Of a stretch of 64,000 nt of DNA, positions 25,067-36,028 are shown in pieces; the stretch's first letter is position 1, and each line of letters starts with the position of its first letter. A program made the translations under genes and the position numbers. Source of the DNA: Siphonodentalium dalli (Eukaryota; Mollusca; Scaphopoda; Gadilida; Siphonodentaliidae); assembly GCA_032622095.1 (NCBI GenBank), contig CP136067.1:81930705-81994704 (forward strand). Direction: 5' to 3'. The notes below the pieces were generated by a model. The model worked only from the letters and a program-made list of their open reading frames with translations. It had not been told where the DNA came from and ran no database searches.

Positions 25067-25326
25067 CTAGCTGATGTGCCCGACTTCGTCCAGGCTATTA
25101 AGGGATTTCTTTGTGAGCGCCTCCAGATACATGCCTATATGAGCGAGGTCAAGGACACGGTCGCACGTGAAATTGGACCCACCCATATCGTGCCCGGGAT
25201 CAAAATAGGCCAACATACCAAATTTTAGTGGGATAGGTCGTCGAGCTCTTTTCAAAACACACATACATCTGTACACTCATACACACATACACACATACAG
25301 ACAGAAATTCCAAAATATATAATAGA
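25067..25326 (-). mobile_element. Helitron, minus strand, 260 bp, no monomer array
   Basis: Read on the minus strand it starts A/TCTATTATATATTTTGGAA with TGTCTGTATG following. It ends with hairpin GCCTGGaCGAAGTCGGGC, then ACATCAGCTAG and a host T. It has the same ends as the F1-F5 family but a single internal region (CCGGGCACGATATGGG, CCTTGACCTCGC) in place of the 122-bp monomers. Confidence 0.8.
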
Positions 25327-25939
25327 TTTATGGTAGAATGTACTAAGCCTTTCCCATGGTAGTAAATTCTCAGTACACATGGACCTCAATCAAATAAAGA
25401 ACTCACTATACATATACATGAGTTTAATTGGGTTTAACACACACCTTGTTATGTGAATCTTGAAACATCCAGTATAGACTAAAGACCAGGAATTAACCAA
25501 GGATTTAAATGTTGTGTAACACTTTGCCTGTTTTGTAAATCTTAGAACAGATAGACTCAAACATATCCGTTACAAAGCCTCCCCAGTAGTAGGGACATGT
25601 GTGAGTTTTTTTCTGTCATTTTATAAACTCTTTATCGTGTTTTGATGGCAGAATTCAACCCTCTGCCAAGTGTTTTTGCAATCAATATGTTTACAGTGAT
25701 AACAACTCCTGACATTCCTGTGCTAGGTCTGTCTCCAGACTGAGCGTTGATGAGATAAGAAAACAGGATACATATTGCATGATGGGTACTTTTTACGCAA
25801 CAACTCTTCCACAGGGGCTGCGTTTTATGTAGATTATAATCTCCATGGAAAATACAATCTGCGAGAAACTTGAGTATCTAGAGATGTTAACCCTTCTATG
25901 TGGGTTAGAAATCAAATTATCCACCCCCCCCCCCCAAAC
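25327..25939. other. No gene seen
   Basis: Unique AT-rich sequence ending in a C-run (25923-25934). Confidence 0.5.
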
Positions 25940-26208
25940 AGGCCTGCAAATAGTGTGTCTGTCATTTGCAGAATGAGGTCCCTGAGGGTGAATTTAGTAA
26001 TAGCTGGCTAGCATCTCCAAATTCCCCCTCTGTGGACCTCATTCTGCTTAGGCCTCATCTTCTGGGAATTAAGTATCTATAGTCTCAAATTAACATTGCT
26101 TTTAGTTACTTTTTCCCTTCTGGGAAGTTTTTATATCCCCCAATTTGCAGAACTGGGGAAATTCAATCCGATCATAGGTCTACCATAGCAATTGCCTAAG
26201 CAGAATTA
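25940..26208. mobile_element. Foldback element, 3' truncated
   Basis: Preceded by a C-run, it starts GGCCTGCAAATAGTGTGTC and ends at TTGCCTAAGCAGAAT before the second palindrome. Confidence 0.68.
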
Positions 26209-26811
26209 CTGAGAAGAAAAACCCTAAAAAATAGTAATTGAATATCTTTAAAATATCTACCCTGGTAGAGCTCAGCTTTAGGGTTTTCTTTGTTTTTTTG
26301 TTTGTATTTCTGGGAAAATTGTCAGCAACAGAGAGATTTTTCAACTGCTGGCTGCAGACTGCATATAATACTGTCCCTCTTGCCCCAGATTGTTTTTCCC
26401 TGATATAAGTTTAGTATTGATAGCATGCATGATCTGCGGTATCTTAAGTTGCAGAGTTGGACCAAAAAGAAAAAGACCATGGTGTTAAGTAATGATGTGT
26501 GTTAAGTGAAAGTTCTCTGCATTCAATATGCCATCAATATTCATAGCATTTCTCAAATCATTGCAGTGTGATGCATATCCCTCGTAAATTCCTTAATGGA
26601 AGACATTTTATGCCTTGTTTTCTGTGGCTAATGCATGTCTAGATATTCATATCACTCCTGCTAGATACAAAAAGTTTTTATGGTGTCTGGAATATTTTAT
26701 TCATGCTAACTTAGACAATGATGAGTCATATCTGTAGGTTTGAAATCGATATATTCAAAACAGTCAAATTCTTATCTTGTTCAGTTTCATAGACAAATCA
26801 TCGTCAATGTA
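26209..26811. other. No gene seen
   Basis: Contains an inverted pair AGAAAAACCCTAAA (26215) and TTTAGGGTTTTCTT (26277) about 60 bp apart; otherwise unremarkable. Confidence 0.5.
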
Positions 26812-27025
26812 CAGTAATGCTCTAAATAATCAATTCCTTAACCACAGTTGAATTATGGGTAATTTTTCAGGATTTAGTCGGAAATATGGCTTGTTGCCAT
26901 TAATCGGAAAGCTCTCAGTGTGAGTTTTCCGATGAATGGCAACAAGTCATATTTCCGACTAAATCCTGAAAAATTACCCATAATTCAACTGTGGTTAAGG
27001 AGTCGATTATTTAGGGCATTACTGA
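26812..27025. mobile_element. Palindromic mariner-like MITE, full length
   Basis: CAGTAATGC...GCATTACTG ends with arms of about 100 bp. Key words are GACTCCTTAACCACAG, AATTATGGGTAA, TTTTCAGGATTTAGTCGG, AAATATGGCTTGTTGCCATT and GGAAAGCTCTCA, and the whole element folds on itself. A TA next to CAGT-type ends suggests the Tc1/mariner class. Confidence 0.8.
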
Positions 27026-27083
27026 AATACTCTTCAGTTTTCTAACTGCATTCTCATTTTGAAAGTGATATTGCTTCCGTAGC

Positions 27084-27534
27084 CAAGCCTGCAAATGGTG
27101 TGTCTGTCGTTTGCAGAATGAGGTGCCCAGAGGATGAATTTACTCAATTTAGTGATGCAATCCCGCACAGTGGGCTAGCATCACCAAATTCACCCTCTGG
27201 GGACCTCATTCTGCTTAGGCCTAATCTTTTGGAAAGTGTCACTATAGTCTTGAATTAACATTTCAGTTACCTTTTCCTTTCTGGGAAGTTTATCCCTTAA
27301 TTTTCAGAAAATAAATGCATAATCAAGGTGACTAATGGGTGAACATCACCAACTTCAACTGGGGAACTTTAGTCTGATCCTAGCTAGGTCTCCCATAGCA
27401 GTTGAGGCCTAAGCAGAATGAGGTTCCCAGAGGGTGAATTTTGTGACACTAGCCTGCCATGCGGGATAGCATCACTAAATTCACCTTCTGGGGACCTCAT
27501 TCTGCAAATGTTAGACACACACTAGTTGCAGGCT
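27084..27534. mobile_element. Foldback element, AGCCTGCAA ends, full length
   Basis: Ends CAAGCCTGCAA and TTGCAGGCTTG. It has four blocks of the word TTTGCAGAATGAGG/ CCTCATTCTGC and of CCCAGAGG(G/A)TGAAT/TTCACCCTCTGGGG, arranged as two nested palindromes around a central GAACATCACC region. There is no coding. Confidence 0.75.
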
Positions 27535-27999
27535 TGTCTGTAGCTCCAGCACAATTGATGGCTCTATAAATGTATTTCTCTCTATATTAAATGCAAAAGT
27601 GGGGATATTAATGGAGCACAATTCAAAGGCCTGTCATTCAACAAATTTTTTTTCTCCATTCATTTCGCTGAGAAAAAAAAGAGGAAAAAAATTATGGAAA
27701 TTCAGTTCTTACCAAATGCACTGATTACGTGCCCTATCTACTATTAAAGTCATATTATGTCATCATAATAGTGTTGAGAAAAAATATTTCAAACGGGTTT
27801 TACTTTCTTGCTTCTGTAGAATGGAGAATTCAGAAACATGCTGACGTCATGACGTAAGTGTTTGCATCACTAAGCGTGACGCACATTCCTTATAGCGTCG
27901 TGTTTGTGCCTCTCGGTGTGGATACACATTCAAAGTAAACAGCGGAGTAGTTGAATTCATGGAACAATTAAAAAATAATAATGATGGCATAAATAAAAT
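27535..27999. other. No gene seen
   Basis: A CpG-containing stretch with GACGTCATGACGTAAG at 27842; no frame of interest. Confidence 0.5.
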
Positions 28000-28138
28000 T
28001 ACACGCATAGTAGCTGAGAGTAAACAAAATTCACCACTCGTGGTATTGTGGTTTTTCACCACTCGCCAAAAGGCTCGTGGTTAAAACCACAATTCCACTC
28101 ATGATGAACATTTTGTATTCTCGGCTACTATGGGTGTA
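28000..28138. repeat. 139-bp palindromic MITE-like repeat
   Basis: The arms run TACACGCATAGTAGCTGAGA to TCACCACTCG and back through CTCGTGGTTAAAACCACAA to TCTCGGCTACTATGGGTGTA, with an 8-bp loop CCAAAAGG. No clear target duplication. Confidence 0.7.
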
Positions 28139-28410
28139 TTCTATATATCACTTGATTGCAGACCACAAAATATGCAGATGACCACAATAACACAAAAATA
28201 TGCCAAAAGAGAAACTTCATTTAAAATATTGTACATGTATGTTGTTATTTTGGATATAAAATCAGGTAGTATCATTGGTAGCACCAGCGGCTGAATACAG
28301 AGCCCTTTCCATGCTAAAGGTATTAATTTTTTCCTAATTTCTAGTCTGAGTGAGGATTCCCAAAATTTACTTAAAATTCTGTCAACTGAAAGTGATAATA
28401 TATATAGTTA

Positions 28411-28542
28411 ACAAGCCTGAGTTTAGTGTGGCTGTTATTTGCAGAATGAAGTCCCCAGAGGGTGAATGCAGGATAGCGTCACTAAATTCACCCTCTGGGG
28501 ACCTCATTCTGCAAATGACAGGCACACTAAACTCAGGCTTGT
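28411..28542. mobile_element. Foldback element, minimal 132-bp palindrome
   Basis: ACAAGCCTGAGTTTAGTGTG and its complement form nearly perfect arms over the whole length. The flanking direct repeat is TAGTTA (28405-28410 and 28543-28548). Confidence 0.78.
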
Positions 28543-28649
28543 TAGTTATGGTTTAGTATGAAGTACTTGACTAAGTATTCAATTTCTTACTGACAGCTGA
28601 AAGTTTTACCATGAAGTTTCCAATTTTCCATACTATTCTGCATTGTTAA

Positions 28650-28895
28650 TCCTTTTATGACTGGAGCTTCCTGAATGCATTCTCTTATATACATGTATGC
28701 GAGTCTCCCATAGGGAGCCTCGCATATATATATATATAAGAGAATACATTGGCCTAACAATATTTACCTTGACTGTGTAAGCCAGTGCATTCTCTTATAT
28801 ATGTGAGGCTCCCTATGGGACACTCGCATATATAAGAGAATGCACTGGCACAGGGTCTTTATTACTGCAGCAGTGCAGCTCCCTTCATGAAAGTG
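28650..28895. mobile_element. TTAA-type MITE, same core family
   Basis: TTAA lies at 28646-28649 and 28896-28899. The ends are TCCTTTTATGACTGGAGC and, from the right, CACTTTCATGAAGGGAGC. Both CATTCTCTTATATA hairpins are intact; hairpin 1 has an expanded TATATATATATA arm. Confidence 0.8.
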
Positions 28896-28899
28896 TTAA

Positions 28900-29174
28900 A
28901 CAATTGTAAATACATTATTTAAGACCTATTGCACTAATTATTTCCCAAAGTCAGGGGCCAAGTCCCCTTTCCCATTCAGGCTAGGATAATCCTTGAATTA
29001 AATTTGTGAAAATAAACTATATTTAATGAGAACAACCCATTCATACATCACACAAATACCACATCGGAGTGTTTCATCAGATATATGTCTAAGTGTGTGA
29101 ATGCCGAGAATTTGGTTCTAAGAAGGATAACTCTACTAACAGTGAGTTTATCTATGAGTGTTGTGTCTTTACAG
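28900..29174 (+). other. CARS1 intron upstream of the HMGH exon
   Basis: No upstream exon recognised; it ends in a short polypyrimidine acceptor, TTGTGTCTTTACAG. Confidence 0.6.
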
Positions 29175-29263
29175 GAAGAGTTTGTACCACAGAATGGGAA
29201 GCAGGTCCTCTGGTATAGCTGCGGTCCAACCGTGTATGATGCATCACATATGGGACATGCTAG
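29175..29263 (+). CDS. CARS1: Cysteinyl-tRNA synthetase, exon with CGPTVYD and HMGH motifs (first exon recognised)
   Basis: This exon encodes the start of the class I catalytic Rossmann fold of cytosolic cysteine-tRNA ligase, which charges tRNA-Cys with cysteine using ATP. The 29 codons begin [14 protein letters not shown] and run into [16 protein letters not shown]. The Cys of CGPTVYD is the first zinc ligand that selects cysteine in this family, and HMGH is the HIGH ATP-binding signature. The acceptor is ttgtgtctttacag, ending at 29174; the donor is gtatgt, starting at 29264. The exon ends after two bases of an Arg codon, completed by the first base of the next exon 25 kb away. In animal CARS1 the preceding residues are a short tail ending in a LYNSLT-like stretch; that exon was not found upstream, so the start codon is missing or unrecognised. 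An open frame extends upstream to 29085 but is intronic, with no family similarity. Identification is very secure. Confidence 0.97.
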
Positions 29264-29368
29264 GTATGTACAAGCAATGGCCGTTTGAAACCTGCAGGAG
29301 ATATAGCTCATCAACGCAAGGGATCAATATCTCCAGTAAAGATACCAAACAATTTATATATCTATTAT

Positions 29369-31812
29369 TAGCTCAACTTTACTTTGTAAAGTTTGAGCTA
29401 TTGCCATGGCTTTGTCGTCTGTGTGTCCGTGTGTGTGTGCGTAAGGCGTCAACAATACAGGCTACAGGTCGTACCTTTGATCGGATCATTATGAAATTTG
29501 TCATAGCTGTTGACATCAACATTTGTAAAGGAATTATTCATTTTGGGGTCATTCGGAAAAAAAACATGGCCACCAGCGGCCATCTTAGATTTAAAAATTC
29601 AATCCATTAGCACGGGCTACAGGCCGTACTGTTCGTCTGATCGTCATGAAGTTTGTCATGGATGTTAATATTGACATGTAGATGGGAACGAGTAATTTTG
29701 GGGTCATTCGGCCAAAAAACATGGCCGCCTGCAGCCATCTTCGATTTTACTCTTTGCATGACTAAATCCTTTAGCACGGCCTACAGGTCGTACCTTTGGT
29801 CAGATCATCATAAAATTAGTCATGGATGTTAACAATGACATGTAGATGGGAACGAGTCATTTTTGGGTTATTCGGGCAAACATGGCCGCCAGCAGCCATC
29901 TTGGATTTTACTCTTTGTATGACTAAATCCTTTAGCACGGGCTGCAGGTCGTACCTTTAGTCTGATCATCATCAAATTTGTCATGGATGTTAACAATGAC
30001 ATGCAGATGGGAACGAGTCATTTTGGGGTCATTCGGTCAAAAAACATGGCAGCCAGCAGCCATCTTGGATTTTACTCTTTGTATGACTAAATCCTTTAGC
30101 ACGGGCTACAGGTCGTACCTTTAGTCTTATCATCATAAAATTTGTCAAGAATGTTAATAATGGCATGTAGATGGGAACGAGTCATTTTGGGGTCATTCAG
30201 TCAAAAAACATGGCCGCCAGCAGGCATCTTTGATTTTACTCTTTGTATGACTAAATCCTTTAGCACGGGCTACAGGTCGTACCTTTAGTCCGATCATCAT
30301 AAAATTAGTCATGGCTGTTGAAATTGGAATGTAGATGGGAACGAGTCATTTTGGGGTCATTCGGACAAAAAACATGGCCGCCAGCGGCCATCTTGGATTT
30401 CAAAATTCAATCCATTAGCACGGGCCACAGGTCGTTACGTACTGTTCGTTTGATTATCATGAAATTTGTCATGGATGATAATATTGACATGTAGATGGGA
30501 ACGAGTAATTTTGGAGTCATTCGGCCAAAAAACATGGCCGCCAGCAGCCATCTTGGATTTTACTCTTTGTATGACTAAATTCTTCAGCACGGGCTGCAGG
30601 TTGTACCTTTAGTCTGATCATCATAAAATTTGTCTTGGATATTAACAATGTCATGTAGGTGGGAACGAGTAATTTTGGGGTCATTTGGCCAAAAAACATG
30701 GTCGCCAGCAGCCATCTTGGATTTTACTCTTTGTATGACTAAATCCTTTAGCACGGGCTACAGGTCCTACTTTTTGTCTGATCATCATAAAATTTGTCAA
30801 GAATGTTAATAATGACATGTAGATGGGAACGAGTCATTTTGGGGTCATTCGGCCAAAAAACATGGCCGCCAGCAGCCATCTTGGATTTTACTCTTTGTAT
30901 GACTAAATCCTTTAGCACGGGCTACAGGTCGTACCTTTAGTCTGATCATCATAAAATTTGTCATGGCTGTTGAAATTGGAATGTAGATGGGAACGAGTTA
31001 TTTTAGGGTCATTTGGACAAACAACATGGCCGCCAGCAGCCATCTTGGATTTCAAAATTTAATCCATTAGCACGGGCCACAGGTCGTACTGTTCGTCTGA
31101 TCATCATGAAATTTGTCATGGATGATAATATTGACATGTAGATGGGAACGAGTAATTTTGGGGTCATTCGGCCAAAAAACATGGCCGCCAGCAGCCATCT
31201 TGGATGACTAAATTCTTTAGCACGGGCTGCAGGTCGTACCTTTAGTCTGATCATCATAAAATTTGTCATGGATGTCAACAATGACATGTAGATGGGAATG
31301 AGTCATTTTGGGGTCATTCGGCCAAAAAACATGGTCGCCAGCAGCCATCTTAGATTTTACTCTTTGTATGACTAAATCCTTTAGCACGAGCTACAGGTCG
31401 TACCTTTAGTCTGATCATTATAAAATTTGTCATGAATGTTAATAATGACATGTAGATGGGAACGAGTCATTTTGGGGTCATTCGGCCAAAAAACATGGCC
31501 GCCAGCAGCCAACTTGGATTTTACTCTTTGTATGACTAAATTCTTTAGCATGGGCTACAGGTCGTACCTTTAGTCTGATCGTCATAAAATTTGTCATGGA
31601 TGTTAACGATGACATGTAGATGGGAACGACTCATTTTGGGGTCATTCGGCCAAAAACATGGCCACCAGCAGCCATCTTGGATTTTACTTTTCTCTTCATG
31701 TCTTTTAACTAGTATTAGACATTCAACTTTCCACATTCCTAATCGCTCCATTGACTGTAATACATTAAATTATTCCCTTTCCAAGTTGAGCTACAGTGTC
31801 ATTGACACTTTC
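29369..31812 (+). mobile_element. HINE-like element E1 (oldest-looking, ~14 monomers)
   Basis: The head is TAGCTCAACTTTACTTTG and the tail ends ACACTTTC. Its monomers carry TTAGCACGGGC instead of the TTGGCGCGGGC of the other elements and use GTCTGATCATCATAAAATTT, so it forms a separate subfamily. It sits about 105 bp inside the intron, after the CARS1 donor. The last monomer before the tail belongs to the first copy of the 2,688-bp duplication. Confidence 0.75.
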
Positions 31813-32100
31813 ATATATTTTGGAACTTCTGTCTGTGTGTATGTATGATGTATGTATGTATGGGTGTTATAGACTCGAAAAAAGCTTTGTGCAGTATGTA
31901 GCATGCCCGAAATAAAAAAAAAATTGCATGACTTTTGCATGTATTCTAAAGCAGAAAACCCGAACTTTTAGGCAAAGTTATATATTTTGGGATCCTAGTC
32001 ATTTTTTATGCATTAACCTTTTCTATACTACATACTCATTGACAAGTAGTTGCCTTAGGAAATGTTGAGATAATAAGTTCAACAAACTACCATTTGTTAT
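31813..32100 (+). other. Spacer between E1 and E2: Helitron-like 5' fragment and truncated TTAA-type MITE
   Basis: It begins ATATTTTGGAACTTCTGTCT, which resembles the 5' ends of the Helitrons elsewhere in the window, with a short ATGT-rich run. From about 31985 it reads like the CARS1 intron sequence at 54720, including TCCTAGTCAT and the start of the CCTTTTCTATACTA MITE at 32018, which is cut by the E2 head. It is repeated at 34501-34788. Confidence 0.65.
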
Positions 32101-33341
32101 TAGCTCAACTTACTTTTGTAAGTTTGAGCTATTGCCATGGCTTGGCGTCCGTCGTCCGTGTGTCCGTGTGTGCGTGTGTCCGTCAACAATTTCCTTTGGC
32201 GCGGGCTACAGGTCGTACCTTTGGTCTGATCTTTATGAAATTTTGCATGAATGTTGACATTGACATGTAGATGGGAACGAGTCATTTTGGGGTCATTCGG
32301 CCAAAAAACATGGCCGCTGGTGGCCATCTTGGATTTCAAAATTCAATCCATTGGCGCGGGCTACAGGTCGTACTGTTCTTTTGATCATCATGAAATTTGT
32401 CATGGATGTTAATATTGACATGTAGATGGGAACGAGTCATTTTGGGGTCGTTCGGCCAAAAAACATGGCCGTCAGCAGCCATCTTGGATTTTACTCTTTG
32501 CATGACTAAATCATTTGGCGCAGGTTACAGGTCGTACCTTTGGTCTGACCTTTATGAAATTTGTCATGAATATTGATATTGACATGTATATGGGAACGAG
32601 TCATTTTGGGGTCATACGGCCAAAAAACATGGCCGCTGGCAGCCATCTTGGATTTCAAAATTCAATCCATTGGCACGGGCTACAGGTCGTACTTTTTGTC
32701 TGATCATGATATTTATCATGGATGTTAATATTAACATGTAGATGGGAACGAGTCATTTTGGGGTCGTTTGGCTAAAAAACATGTCCGCCAGCAGCCATAT
32801 TGGATTTTACTCTTTGCATGAATAAATCCTTTGGTGCGGGCTACAGGTCGTAGCTTTGGTCGGAACTTCATGTCATGTCATGAATTTGTCATGTATGTTA
32901 ACAATGACATGTAGATGGGAAACGAGTGATTTTGGGGTCGTTCAGCCGAAAAACATGGCCGCCAGCAGCCATCTTGGATTTTACTCTTTGCATGACTAAA
33001 TCCATTGGCACAGGCTACAGGTCATACCTTTGATCAGATCATTATGAGATTTGTAAAGGCTGTAGATGGGAACAAGTCATTTTGGGGTAATTCGGAAAAA
33101 AAAACATGGCTGTCGGTGGCCATTTTAGAATTTACTCTTTGCATCAATAAATCCTTTGGCACACCATAATTATCACATCCCTGATCCGATCATTATGAAA
33201 CCTGTTATGAATGTTGATATTGACATGTACATCTAGTCTTACTTAGACATTTCAATTAGCACTTTTCCTATTCCTCCATTTACTGTCGACCATTAAATTA
33301 TTCCCCTACCTAAGTTGAGCTACAGTGTCATTGACACTTTC
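32101..33341 (+). mobile_element. HINE-like element E2
   Basis: The head TAGCTCAACTTAC follows ...TTTGTTAT; the tail TAAGTTGAGCTA plus stem-loop is followed by a 21-bp spacer ending CTTGCTTTT. It contains about seven monomers, the last ones degenerate. It is almost identical to E4 (offset 2,688 bp). Confidence 0.75.
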
Positions 33342-33362
33342 ATTATGGTGATTCTTGCTTTT

Positions 33363-34500
33363 TAGCTCAAATTACTTTGTAAGTTTGAGCTATTGCCATG
33401 GTTTGGCGTCCATCGTCCGTGTGTCCATCAACAATTTCCTTTGGCGCGGGCTACAGGTCGTACCTTTGGTCTAATCTTTATGAAATGTTGACATTGACAT
33501 GTAGATGGGAACGAGTCATTTTGGGGTCATTCGGTCAAAAAACATGGCCGCTGGCAGCCATCTTGGATTTCAAAATTCAATCCATTGGCGCGGGCTACAG
33601 GTTGTACTGTTCGTCTGATCATCATGAAATTTGTCATGGATCTTAATATTGACATGTAGATGAGAACGAGTGATTTTGGGGTTGTTCGGCCAAAAAACAT
33701 GGCCGCCAGCAGCCATCTTTGATTTTACTCTTTGCATTTCTAAATCCTTTGGCGCGGGCTACATGTCGTAGCTTTGGTCGGAACTTTATGAAATTTGTCA
33801 TGGATGTTAACAATGAGATGTAGATGGGAACGAGTCATTTTTGGGTTGTTCGGCCAAAAAACATGGCCGCCAGCAGCCATCATGGATTTTACTCTTTGCA
33901 TGACTAAATCCTTTGGCGCGGGCTACAGGTCGTACCTATGGTCTGATCTTTATGAATTTTGTCATGAATGTTGACATTGACATGTAGATGGGAACGAGTG
34001 ATTTTGGGGTCATTCGGCCAAAAAACATGGCCGCTGGTGGCCATTTTGGATTTCAAAATTCAATCCATTGGCGCGGGCTACAGGTCGTGCTGTTCGTCTG
34101 ATCATCATGAAATTTGTCATGGATGTTAATATTGACATGTAGATGGGAAACGAGTGATTTTGGGGTCGTTCAGCCAAAAAACATGGCCACCAGCAGCCAT
34201 CTTGGATTTTACTCTTTGCATGACTAAATTCTTTGGCGCGGGCTACAGGTTGTAGCTTTGGTCAGAACTTCATGAAATTTGTCATGGATGTTAACGATGA
34301 CATGTAGATGGGAACGACTCATTTTGGGGTCATTCGGCCAAAAACATGGCCACCAGCAGCCATCTTGGATTTTACTTTTCTCTTCATGTCTTTTAACTAG
34401 TATTAGACATTCAACTTTCCACATTCCTAATCGCTCCATTGACTGTAATACATTAAATTATTCCCTTTCCAAGTTGAGCTACAGTGTCATTGACACTTTC
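33363..34500 (+). mobile_element. HINE-like element E3
   Basis: The head variant is TAGCTCAAATTAC and the tail CCAAGTTGAGCTA plus stem-loop. The first monomer has a deletion after the word CTTTATGAAATG, shared with E5, E6, E8 and E9. The tail and the following spacer are the same as those of E1, because both are copies of the 2,688-bp duplicated segment. Confidence 0.75.
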
Positions 34501-34788
34501 ATATATTTTGGAACTTCTGTCTGTGTGTATGTATGATGTATGTATGTATGGGTGTTATAGACTCGAAAAAAGCTTTGTGCAGTATGTAGCATGCCCGAAA
34601 TAAAAAAAAAATTGCATGACTTTTGCATGTATTCTAAAGCAGAAAACCCGAACTTTTAGGCAAAGTTATATATTTTGGGATCCTAGTCATTTTTTATGCA
34701 TTAACCTTTTCTATACTACATACTCATTGACAAGTAGTTGCCTTAGGAAATGTTGAGATAATAAGTTCAACAAACTACCATTTGTTAT

Positions 34789-36028
34789 TAGCTCAACTTA
34801 CTTTTGTAAGTTTGAGCTATTGCCATGGCTTGGCGTCCGTCGTCCGTGTGTCCGTGTGTGCGTGTGTCCGTCAACAATTTCCTTTGGCGCGGGCTACAGG
34901 TCGTACCTTTGGTCTGATCTTTATGAAATTTTGCATGAATGTTGACATTGACATGTAGATGGGAACGAGTCATTTTGGGGTCATTCGGCCAAAAAACATG
35001 GCCGCTGGTGGCCATCTTGGATTTCAAAATTCAATCCATTGGCGCGGGCTACAGGTCGTACTGTTCTTTTGATCATCATGAAATTTGTCATGGATGTTAA
35101 TATTGACATGTAGATGGGAACGAGTCATTTTGGGGTCGTTCGGCCAAAAAACATGGCCGTCAGCAGCCATCTTGGATTTTACTCTTTGCATGACTAAATC
35201 ATTTGGCGCAGGTTACAGGTCGTACCTTTGGTCTGACCTTTATGAAATTTGTCATGAATATTGATATTGACATGTATATGGGAACGAGTCATTTTGGGGT
35301 CATACGGCCAAAAAACATGGCCGCTGGCAGCCATCTTGGATTTCAAAATTCAATCCATTGGCACGGGCTACAGGTCGTACTTTTTGTCTGATCATGATAT
35401 TTATCATGGATGTTAATATTAACATGTAGATGGGAACGAGTCATTTTGGGGTCGTTTGGCTAAAAAACATGTCCGCCAGCAGCCATATTGGATTTTACTC
35501 TTTGCATGAATAAATCCTTTGGTGCGGGCTACAGGTCGTAGCTTTGGTCGGAACTTCATGTCATGTCATGAATTTGTCATGTATGTTAACAATGACATGT
35601 AGATGGGAAACGAGTGATTTTGGGGTCGTTCAGCCGAAAAACATGGCCGCCAGCAGCCATCTTGGATTTTACTCTTTGCATGACTAAATCCATTGGCACA
35701 GGCTACAGGTCATACCTTTGATCAGATCATTATGAGATTTGTAAAGGCTGTAGATGGGAACAAGTCATTTTGGGGTAATTCGGAAAAAAAACATGGCTGT
35801 CGGTGGCCATTTTAGAATTTACTCTTTGCATCAATAAATCCTTTGGCACACCATAATTATCACATCCCTGATCCGATCATTATGAAACCTGTTATGAATG
35901 TTGATATTGACATGTACATCTAGTCTTACTTAGACATTTCAATTAGCACTTTTCCTATTCCTCCATTTACTGTCGACCATTAAATTATTCCCCTACCTAA
36001 GTTGAGCTACAGTGTCATTGACACTTTC
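34789..36028 (+). mobile_element. HINE-like element E4 (duplicate of E2)
   Basis: Near-identical copy of E2, including the flanking truncated MITE and spacer; the poly-A run in the last degenerate monomer is one base shorter. Confidence 0.75.

Noticed and set aside
29085-29174. In-frame ATG upstream of the HMGH exon as a possible CARS1 start
   Set aside because: The residues do not resemble the CARS1 N-terminus and a good acceptor lies at 29174, so this is read-through of the intron.
29158-29610. 150-codon plus-strand frame overlapping the HMGH exon
   Set aside because: It reads the exon in the wrong frame and continues through the intron into the HINE head; the true frame is fixed by the [15 protein letters not shown] match and splice sites.
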